A stretch of 6,292 nt of DNA from an uncultured Bacteroidota bacterium. GTDB taxonomy: Bacteria > Bacteroidota > Bacteroidia > Chitinophagales > Chitinophagaceae. Under the pieces are notes generated by a model. The model saw nothing but the letters and a program-made list of their open reading frames with translations. It did no database searches and was not told where the DNA came from. Below, piece by piece: positions 1-5,864 of the stretch; position 1 is the first letter of the stretch, and each line of letters starts with the position of its first letter. The stretch lies in assembly GCA_903912435.1 (NCBI GenBank), contig CAIWHI010000211.1, positions 1 to 6,292 of the forward strand. The letters run 5' to 3'. The position numbers were made by a program, and so were the translations under genes.

Positions 1-631
1 CGTCCTGGCCACCCTTGTCTTGCTGGTCTTTGTTTTTATCGTCTTTCTTGTCATCGCTCTTTCCGTCTTTTTTATCGTCCTTCTTGTCGTCCTTTTTATC
101 TTTCTGGTCTTTTTGGTCCTTCTGGTCTTTGTTTTGCTTATCTTTTTGGTCTTTCTTATCCTGCTGTTGCTGTTTTTTTAGCATTTGCTCGGCGTAAGAC
201 AGGTTGTATTTAGCATCGGCATCTTGTGGGTTTTTGCGAAGGGTTTGCTTGTAGGCATTGGCGGCTTCTTCCCATTTTTGTTGAGACATGTAGCTATTGC
301 CAATATTGTAATTGGCGGCAGCCTGGCCATTTTTGTCTTTTAATATTTTGCTGGTAGCCTCCATTATTTTGCGGCTGGAGTCGTATTGTTTTTGCTGGTA
401 AAGGCTGTTTCCCAGATTGAACAATCCGGATGTATTGTTAGGGTCTTTGGCGAGAGCTTTTGAATATTCCTGAGTGGCTTCCTTAAAGCGGTTTTGCTCA
501 TAAAATTTGTTGCCCTGATTCAGGAGTAGATTGGTTTGGGCATTTGTAGCGCCGCAAGCTACTAATACCAATATGGGGCCTAATAAATGGGACCACCTTA
601 TCTTGCTGCAGATTTTATGCAATAGTTCCAT
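1..631 (-). CDS. batC: BatC-like TPR protein with signal/lipoprotein peptide and Lys/Asp/Gln-rich tail (3' end outside window)
   Basis: The frame reads from ATG at 631 (complement) to the left edge without a stop, giving 210 residues of an incomplete protein. ATG 631 is the first Met in frame and the next is residue 90, so the start is well constrained; it overlaps the end of batB by 17 bases, implying translational coupling. Residues 1-32 look like an export signal: basic residues (K6, K10, R12), a short hydrophobic core (about 16-25), then LVAC with C26 as a possible lipidated cysteine, or signal peptidase cleavage near NAQ (30-32). About three TPR units follow (roughly 34-67, 68-102, 103-140), with typical motifs such as GNKFYEQNRFKEA and YNIGNSYMSQQKWEEA. 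From about residue 152 the sequence is low-complexity K/D/Q repeats (KDQ, KDDK). In Bacteroidota a TPR protein of this design follows BatB and is thought to act with the Bat complex at the membrane/periplasm. BatC is preferred over BatE because of position; the exact biochemical role is unknown. Confidence 0.82.
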   Translation of the reverse strand, partial: MELLHKICSKIRWSHLLGPILVLVACGATNAQTNLLLNQGNKFYEQNRFKEATQEYSKALAKDPNNTSGLFNLGNSLYQQKQYDSSRKIMEATSKILKDKNGQAAANYNIGNSYMSQQKWEEAANAYKQTLRKNPQDADAKYNLSYAEQMLKKQQQQDKKDQKDKQNKDQKDQKDQKDKKDDKKDDKKDGKSDDKKDDKNKDQQDKGGQD

Positions 632-1634
632 TAATACTATTTTTTGTCTTTTTAGTTCCGGGTAATAACCACTCAGCCAGGAGCATGAGGAAACCAATAA
701 CCAGGAAATACTGGAAATAACTGGTGTAGTCTACATAGCTTACCATGCCCAGGTCTTTCTGCTCCATGGCCTCAATATCACCTATTATCTTGCTTGCTAC
801 CTCATCGGTATTTTGCAACAGGCTATAAGACCCATGGCCTGCCATTGCAATATTTTTCAGCTCTTCTTCATTGAGCTTGCTGATTACCTGATTGCCATCG
901 TCATCTATCTTATACTGTTTGGTAACAGGGTCTAAAAGTGGAGCACCCTGTGGTGAACCTATACCTATAGTATGCACTATAACCCCTGCATCAGCGGCTT
1001 CTTTAGTTTTTGCAATAGCGTTTTCGTCATGGTCTTCACCATCTGATATGATGATGAGCGATTTGTATTTGCGCTCATTTTGGGTGAAGGATTTCATGGC
1101 CATATCCACAGCTTCGCCTATCACAGTACCCTGGGTGGGTATCATATCCGGCGAAACATTTGAGAGCAGCATTTTCACCGCACTATAATCAATAGTGAGC
1201 GGCACCTGAAGATAGGGCCTGCCAGCAAAAACTATGAGTGCCAATCGGTCGTTTTGCAGCTTGTCGGTAAGACGCATGATGAGCTGCTTGGCACGGGTAA
1301 GCCTGTCGGGCTGGATATCAGTAGCCAACATACTCTTACTCACATCCAGTGCCACAATCACATCAATACCCTTACGTTGTGTTTTTTCGGCTTTGTCGCC
1401 CATGCGCAGGTTGGCCCAGCCAATAATGATGGTGGTAAGGGCTATAGCCATCAGAATAAACTTAAAGGTATTCCTACCCGGTATATTCCCTCTGATTTGC
1501 TCGCCTATAAGACGTTCATCCCCCATTTTACGGAGCTTAGTGCGCCTCCAGTAGATAACACTAAGGTATAATACTACCATGAGAGGTAGCAGGCCTAATG
1601 CATATAAATGCCCAATGTGCTGAAACTGAAACAT
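615..1634 (-). CDS. batB: BatB, membrane-anchored von Willebrand factor A domain protein (aerotolerance operon)
   Basis: This 339-residue protein has the usual BatB length and layout. Two N-terminal membrane helices (about 11-29 and 57-76) are followed by a VWA domain (about 88-285) and a C-terminal helix (about 307-325). The metal-ion-dependent adhesion site is complete: D97-x-S99-x-S101 in ALDVSKSM, a threonine in the PTQGT segment (T170), and D198 in SDGED. Phrases such as DRLALIVFAG and SPDMIPTQGT match BatB rather than BatA. BatA/BatB proteins are believed to present their VWA domain to protein partners and to contribute to stress or oxygen tolerance; the molecular mechanism is unresolved. 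It is the first gene of the visible minus-strand unit and overlaps batC. Start ATG 1634 directly precedes the first membrane helix and lies just downstream of a putative promoter. No batA is seen immediately upstream, which is less usual. Confidence 0.92.
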   Translation of the reverse strand: MFQFQHIGHLYALGLLPLMVVLYLSVIYWRRTKLRKMGDERLIGEQIRGNIPGRNTFKFILMAIALTTIIIGWANLRMGDKAEKTQRKGIDVIVALDVSKSMLATDIQPDRLTRAKQLIMRLTDKLQNDRLALIVFAGRPYLQVPLTIDYSAVKMLLSNVSPDMIPTQGTVIGEAVDMAMKSFTQNERKYKSLIIISDGEDHDENAIAKTKEAADAGVIVHTIGIGSPQGAPLLDPVTKQYKIDDDGNQVISKLNEEELKNIAMAGHGSYSLLQNTDEVASKIIGDIEAMEQKDLGMVSYVDYTSYFQYFLVIGFLMLLAEWLLPGTKKTKNSINGTIA

Positions 1635-1647
1635 AATTTGGAAAACG

Positions 1648-1677
1648 CAAATTTAAACTTGTGTTAGCTTAATGCAA
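1648..1677 (-). promoter_or_regulatory. Putative Bacteroidota-type promoter for batB-batC
   Basis: On the minus strand TAAATTTG (1655-1648) matches the Bacteroidota -7 element TAnnTTTG exactly. A TTG (1677-1675) lies 19 bases upstream, which is acceptable spacing for the -33 element. Transcription would begin about 8 bases before the batB ATG, giving an unusually short leader, so the match could be partly chance in AT-rich DNA. There is no Shine-Dalgarno sequence between it and the start codon, as is common in this phylum. Confidence 0.42.
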
Positions 1678-1817
1678 CACTAAAAAAAAGTGATTTTGAT
1701 AATTTTTAACAATGTCCTATTTTGGTACTCAAGGTAATGAATATAATCAGTGCTTTTAAGGGTAATATTTGGTGTAATGTAGTGCATAGCGTCTAGGGTG
1801 AAAATACTGTATTAGAA

Positions 1818-1833
1818 ACGGGTTTTTTCCCGT
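1818..1833 (+). repeat. Short inverted repeat (5-bp stem, T6 loop) upstream of the HTH gene
   Basis: ACGGG and CCCGT flank six T residues and form a perfect 5-bp, GC-rich stem, 19 bases before the ATG of the small LuxR-type gene. It could be an RNA hairpin in the leader or an operator half-site pair. The stem is short and no downstream T-run makes it a terminator. No function can be assigned from sequence alone. Confidence 0.3.
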
Positions 1834-1852
1834 ACAAATTGATGCGGATATT

Positions 1853-2086
1853 ATGCAAGTTTACATATACTTAATAGCCTTGCTTATGCATTCAATATCT
1901 CAGTCTTTCAAAATTGCCCTTTCTAACAGGGAAAAAGAAATTCTTGCATTTATTGCAAAAGGGCTTAGCTCGAAAGAAATTGCAGATAAGTTATCCATAA
2001 GTAAATTTACTGTAGATAATCATCGCAGAAATATGCTCAAAAAGCGAAAATCACATAATCATGTAGAGTTAGTTGGCTGCATGTAG
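1853..2086 (+). CDS. Small LuxR/GerE-type helix-turn-helix protein (stand-alone DNA-binding domain)
   Basis: The 77 residues are almost entirely a LuxR-type DNA-binding domain, from L23-S24-x-R26-E27-x-E29-I30-L31 through GLSSKEIADKLSISKFTVDNH to H57-R58-R59-N60-M61-L62-K63-K64. Residues T53-V54-D55-x-H57-R58 form the end of the recognition helix and are typical of Bacteroidota response regulators and PAS-LuxR proteins. No receiver, PAS or ligand-binding domain is encoded. The frame is open upstream only to a TGA at 1799-1801 and has no earlier ATG. The first 22 residues include a hydrophobic stretch (YIYLIALLM) not expected of a LuxR N-terminus. M12 (ATG at 1886) is an alternative start. The C-terminus deviates from the usual pattern: KKRKSHNHVELVGCM, with the normal linker residues after KK altered. 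It may be a functional solo regulator or the surviving 3' end of a larger decayed regulator. A link to the downstream cassette is only positional. Confidence 0.68.
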   Translation: MQVYIYLIALLMHSISQSFKIALSNREKEILAFIAKGLSSKEIADKLSISKFTVDNHRRNMLKKRKSHNHVELVGCM

Positions 2087-2105
2087 TTAAGTTTTGCTGA
2101 TGGCA

Positions 2106-2119
2106 AGCTATTAATAGCT
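2106..2119. repeat. Perfect 14-bp palindrome between the HTH gene and the peptidase gene
   Basis: AGCTATTAATAGCT is identical to its reverse complement. It lies 19 bases after the stop codon of the LuxR-type gene and about 155 bases before the peptidase start. Flanking GCA and TGC can extend the pairing if one base (A 2120) is bulged. The symmetry suits a dimeric repressor or activator. As an RNA hairpin it would be AT-rich and lack a proper loop, so a terminator is less likely. This is a possible operator only; no second copy was seen in the window. Confidence 0.3.
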
Positions 2120-2273
2120 ATGCTCTTTTATTGGTTTTGAATAGGCTCTTTGATTATTTGCTTCACTTAGTGGTTAATTTGGTTGCCCAAGAAATTTATC
2201 GTAACCTGAAAGATATTAATTTTCAAGACTATTGCATTGTATTTCAAATTAATTATAAATATAAAATTGATTT

Positions 2274-4250
2274 ATGAGTAAGATTCCAGTTCCTACACAC
2301 AGATATCTAAAGGGTTATGTATTTGACCCCTCTTTTTCTTCTACCCTCAAATACAGGCTTACCAATGAGGTTGTATACCGTATAAGGTGGGAACATCTTG
2401 AACCGGGTCCAATAGGTGAATATATAGAAGTGATAGATTATGACCCTATTAAACAGAGTTATTGTGAGCCGGTAGACCTTAATGATAAATATATTCTGGC
2501 AAGACAGGGGCTTGATATATCTGATGATAATCCCCAATACCACCAGCAATTGGTTTATGCTGTTGTAATGAGTGTGATTGGGAAATTTGAAAAAGCACTA
2601 GGACGTAAATTGATATTTTCGAGGTATGCTGAAATAACTGAAAATGGCAAGACGAAATACCAATATGAGTTTGTGCGTAGGTTGCGTATTTACCCACATG
2701 CCATGTATGAGCAGAATGCCTATTATTCGCCTGAGAAAAAAGCATTGCTATTTGGCTATTTCAGATCAGAGGGCAAATGGACCGCTAATAATATACCCGG
2801 TATAGCCATATTTACCTGCCTGTCTCCAGATATTGTTAGCCATGAGTGTACTCATGCCATACTGGATAGTATACATCCCTACCTTAATAAAAATACCAAT
2901 CCCGATATGTTGGCATTTCATGAGGGATTTGCAGATCTTATAGCCTTATTAAGCCGTTTTGATTTCAGGAATCTGATTCAGGAACAGATTCGTAATTCAA
3001 AGGGCGATTTACAATCGCAGGAAAATATGCTTGGTAACCTTGCATACCAGTTTGGACAGGCAATGCCTACCTCACGTAAATCGTTAAGGTCGTATTTATT
3101 TAATAGTGAAACTGGTAAGCCTGTAGAGGCTGATCCAGCCATATACCATAGTAGTACTGAACCTCATGAGCGTGGTGCGGTATTAGTAGCAACAATTTTT
3201 GACGCATTTTCCAGTCTTTATAATTATAGGGTTGCTGATTTGTTACGTATAGCTACTCAAGGTACCGGAATTATGACCGGTGGTGCTATTAGCCCAGACC
3301 TGGTAAACAGATTGAGTGAAGAAGCATGCAAAATTGCTGAAAAATTATTGCTTATATGTATAAGAGCACTTGATTATTGCCCACCAGCCGATCTTACTTT
3401 CAGTGATTATTTGAGGGGTTTGATAACTGCTGATGTAGAACACAACCCGGATGACGAAGATGGTTTACGTTTTGCACTTATGGAGGCTTTCAGGAGTTGG
3501 GGAATTGTACCAGCAGACCTTAATTCCTATTCTTTGCAATCTTTATTATGGCAAAGTCCCGAGGACTATTATGGTGAAAGCCAATTAATGAATTGTTTAA
3601 AAGCAGCTTTTAAACGGATATTTAGCAAGGATAACCCTGAATATTCTGAAATAAGTGCATCAATGGATAAAATTCTGCGTGAAAATGTTGCTGACGGTGG
3701 TGATAATACCTTCAATACAAGAGAAAATATTTTTATAGAATCTAATAAACTTGCTGCAAAAGTTCATAAGATATTCAATGACAAATCTGATACAAACAGT
3801 AAGGGTATGGAAAGGTTAGTAGGTTTATGTTTTGATCCTATTGTGTATGAAATGAAGCATCCTATTACTAAAGAGCCATATAAACTAAACGCCGAGAAAA
3901 GAGATGTATACCAGATTCAAAAATGCAGGCCAATAATTAGAAACAAGGCCAATAATGGGGAAACCAGCCGCCAAATGATTGTAACAATAATTCAAAAAGT
4001 ATTTGTTGACCTAAAGGGTAGTCCATATATGGGTTACTTTGATGGTGATCAATATATTTTCAGAGGTGGGGCAACGATTATTATTGACCTGTCAACACTG
4101 GATATTAAATTCTCAATTGTAAAATCAATTTCAAGTGCCGATAGGTTGCAGCAACAATTATCTTATGCATCTACCAACATGGGTGCAAATGCTAATTCTG
4201 CCTTGTTAATGCAAAGTATGGAGCCTTTTAAAATGGTACACTCACATTAA
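2274..4250 (+). CDS. Predicted cytoplasmic zinc metallopeptidase of gluzincin (thermolysin-like) type with a long C-terminal region
   Basis: This 658-residue protein has no signal peptide or membrane helix, so it should act in the cytoplasm. H190-E191-C-T-H194 is an HExxH zinc site. E217 in the HEGFADLIALL segment sits 23 residues after H194 and fits the third zinc ligand of gluzincins (compare the NEAxSD segment of thermolysin). H298 in EPHERGAVLVATIFDAF resembles the downstream transition-state histidine. A core around 360-385 (RALDYCPPADLTFSDYL) looks strongly conserved; I recall the same phrase from uncharacterised proteins of other phyla, but could not verify this. Residues 1-110 form an N-terminal domain beginning PTHRYLKGYVFDPS. 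Residues about 420-658 are a separate region of unknown fold, containing FRGGATIIIDL (596-606). It lacks the secretion signal and propeptide of classical M4 enzymes. The next gene starts 23 bases after the stop with no terminator, implying an operon. Protease activity is predicted from the motifs; the substrate is unknown. Confidence 0.8.
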   Translation: MSKIPVPTHRYLKGYVFDPSFSSTLKYRLTNEVVYRIRWEHLEPGPIGEYIEVIDYDPIKQSYCEPVDLNDKYILARQGLDISDDNPQYHQQLVYAVVMSVIGKFEKALGRKLIFSRYAEITENGKTKYQYEFVRRLRIYPHAMYEQNAYYSPEKKALLFGYFRSEGKWTANNIPGIAIFTCLSPDIVSHECTHAILDSIHPYLNKNTNPDMLAFHEGFADLIALLSRFDFRNLIQEQIRNSKGDLQSQENMLGNLAYQFGQAMPTSRKSLRSYLFNSETGKPVEADPAIYHSSTEPHERGAVLVATIFDAFSSLYNYRVADLLRIATQGTGIMTGGAISPDLVNRLSEEACKIAEKLLLICIRALDYCPPADLTFSDYLRGLITADVEHNPDDEDGLRFALMEAFRSWGIVPADLNSYSLQSLLWQSPEDYYGESQLMNCLKAAFKRIFSKDNPEYSEISASMDKILRENVADGGDNTFNTRENIFIESNKLAAKVHKIFNDKSDTNSKGMERLVGLCFDPIVYEMKHPITKEPYKLNAEKRDVYQIQKCRPIIRNKANNGETSRQMIVTIIQKVFVDLKGSPYMGYFDGDQYIFRGGATIIIDLSTLDIKFSIVKSISSADRLQQQLSYASTNMGANANSALLMQSMEPFKMVHSH

Positions 4251-4273
4251 TTAATTTATTTAAATTTAATACA

Positions 4274-5689
4274 ATGAGCACAACAGCTTCTGTAATAATG
4301 TATAACCAGCAAAACCTGGGCGATTGTTTCCTGATTAAATTCAGTAATGGAGATAAGAAATCGTGGGTGATGATTGATTTCGGCTCCTACCAGGGCAATA
4401 ATACCATACAGGAAAAGATTATTGCCAATCATATTGTAAGTGAACTAAATGGCGATCCCCTGCATATAGTGCTAACCCATCAGCACAAGGACCACCTGAG
4501 TGGATTTATAACTGCTGCTGATGAATTGAGCCAACTCAATGTTTCACAGGTTTGGCTTTCTTTTTTGGATGATGAAGATAGTGAGATTGGTAAGGCCGTA
4601 AGGAGCGTATCCACTAAATACTGGCAGAAAAGCGATAAAATTAAAAAGATTGTAGAAAATAATTTTAACGATGGCCCTGTAAAGGATATGCTTGATGCTA
4701 AACAAGGTTACGACCTATTTGCTGAGGGCCAATCGGGCGGCCAGGCAATAAGCAATATGCTTGAATGGTTGACAAAAACTGATAAGCAGAAAAAGCCACT
4801 ATTTCTATCACCGGGTGACGTGTTTGATATGCCCGGCATGGAAGGGGAAGTAAAGGTGTATGTTTTTGGCCCACCCTCTGATTTTAACAAACTTAGGAGT
4901 CTTGATCCTAAGGATGGCGAAGACGTGAATGGTCTTAGTGCGCTTAATGAACTGGATAAATCAGGTGATTTCTTACTAAATGCCCTGGAAGGAATAGACA
5001 CCGGTAATGCAATTAATAATATTGGTGCAGGGTTTCCATTTGCAAAGAAATATACAATACCTGTTGGCAAGACAGTGACAGCAAGTGGATTAAATACAGA
5101 GAATACCTATAACCAGCCAGGTAAAGAATGGAGAAAGATAGATGCTGATTGGCTCTCAGATGTGGGGCAACTGTCGCTGCATATGGATAATCTCACCAAT
5201 AATACCAGTTTGGTTTTGGCTTTTGAATTGGTGAAGACAGGCAAAGTCTTGTTATTTGTAGGTGATGCCCAGATAGGCAACTGGAAAAGTTGGTTTGATG
5301 TTAAATTCAAAGATACAGATGTTAAGGCTGAGGATTTATTGAGGCGCACTGTGCTTTATAAAGCCGGGCACCACTCAAGTCATAATGCTACCTACAAACC
5401 CGGCCTGGAATTGATGAATGAAAAGGAACTGGTAATTATGGTGCCACTAAATCAGGAGATATCTGATAAGTTTAAATTCCTTATGGGCAAGCCGCCTATG
5501 ATGGAGGGGTACAATAGAAAAGCACAAGGTAGGATGGTAAGAACTGATACTATCTTTCAGGATGCAACCAAATTGCAAAATTTGAAATTCCCATTTGCAA
5601 ATAAGATTGATGATATTAAAGGTTTAAGCATTGTGCCACCAATGCCACCTTCTCCACCACAATTGTACCTTAAATATGAAGTGGGTTAG
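4274..5689 (+). CDS. Soluble ComEC-like metallo-beta-lactamase-fold hydrolase
   Basis: The 471-residue protein starts with a typical metallo-beta-lactamase beta-sandwich: GDCFLIKF (16-23), MIDFGS with D35, then THQHKDHLSGF with the metal motif H69-x-H71-x-D73-H74. The later motifs are NNTSLVLAFEL (309-319), FVGDAQ with D331, and KAGHHSSHNAT with H366/H367. The NNTSLVL, GDA and GHHSSH order is that of the ComEC/Rec2 hydrolase domain, here without any membrane channel. H74 and N309 are about 235 residues apart, well beyond a compact ComEC-type domain. That stretch has no histidine from 75 to 302, so any classical third-motif His is absent or replaced. The C-terminus is proline-rich (PPMPPSPP). 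With no signal peptide it should be cytoplasmic, like its co-transcribed peptidase partner. ComEC-type domains act on DNA, but relatives hydrolyse other phosphoesters, so the substrate is unknown. An AT-only leader with no Shine-Dalgarno sequence precedes ATG 4274; M9 is a less likely start. Confidence 0.86.
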   Translation: MSTTASVIMYNQQNLGDCFLIKFSNGDKKSWVMIDFGSYQGNNTIQEKIIANHIVSELNGDPLHIVLTHQHKDHLSGFITAADELSQLNVSQVWLSFLDDEDSEIGKAVRSVSTKYWQKSDKIKKIVENNFNDGPVKDMLDAKQGYDLFAEGQSGGQAISNMLEWLTKTDKQKKPLFLSPGDVFDMPGMEGEVKVYVFGPPSDFNKLRSLDPKDGEDVNGLSALNELDKSGDFLLNALEGIDTGNAINNIGAGFPFAKKYTIPVGKTVTASGLNTENTYNQPGKEWRKIDADWLSDVGQLSLHMDNLTNNTSLVLAFELVKTGKVLLFVGDAQIGNWKSWFDVKFKDTDVKAEDLLRRTVLYKAGHHSSHNATYKPGLELMNEKELVIMVPLNQEISDKFKFLMGKPPMMEGYNRKAQGRMVRTDTIFQDATKLQNLKFPFANKIDDIKGLSIVPPMPPSPPQLYLKYEVG

Positions 5690-5788
5690 CAGGTTGCAAA
5701 CTATATTCCTATGTCTTGATTGTAAAATAGACAAATCGATACAATATGAATGGAGTTTACCTAGAGCCTTTTAGGTGCCAATATTAAT

Positions 5789-5831
5789 AAAAAAGAGGTT
5801 GTCTGATTTATGATCAGACAACCTCTTTTTT
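5789..5831. terminator. Bidirectional rho-independent terminator between convergent genes
   Basis: Two perfectly complementary 19-base arms (5789-5807 and 5813-5831) enclose a 5-base loop TTATG. The stem core is AGAGGTTGTCTGAT paired with ATCAGACAACCTCT. It begins with an A-run and ends with a T-run (5826-5832), so it reads as a terminator on both strands. It lies 99 bases after the hydrolase stop and about 33 bases beyond the stop of the minus-strand S46 peptidase, ending both transcripts. Confidence 0.92.
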
Positions 5832-5864
5832 TCGGAGAGCATGAATATAGATGATTCCTAAAAC

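Noticed and set aside
15..197. Plus-strand open frame with a Ser/Phe/Leu-rich protein resembling a membrane peptide
   Set aside because: It is the complement of the K/D/Q repeat tail of batC; its low complexity comes from that tail and the minus-strand frame has clear TPR homology.
892..1571. Several plus-strand open frames of about 100 residues
   Set aside because: They lie entirely within batB on the other strand, whose VWA motifs are intact, and show no recognisable domain.
2237..2269. Possible promoter for the peptidase gene (TTG, 22 bases, TAAAATTG)
   Set aside because: The -7 element has a mismatch, the spacing is long, and it would leave almost no leader before ATG 2274; the DNA is so AT-rich that chance matches are likely.
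2307..2745. Minus-strand open frames of 80-88 residues
   Set aside because: They are antisense to the N-terminal part of the metallopeptidase and resemble no protein I know.
4251..4273. Separate promoter or terminator between peptidase and hydrolase genes
   Set aside because: The 23 bases are almost entirely A and T, have no hairpin, and are too short for a full promoter; co-transcription is simpler.
4708..5349. Minus-strand open frames of 80-120 residues
   Set aside because: They are antisense shadows of the metallo-beta-lactamase gene.
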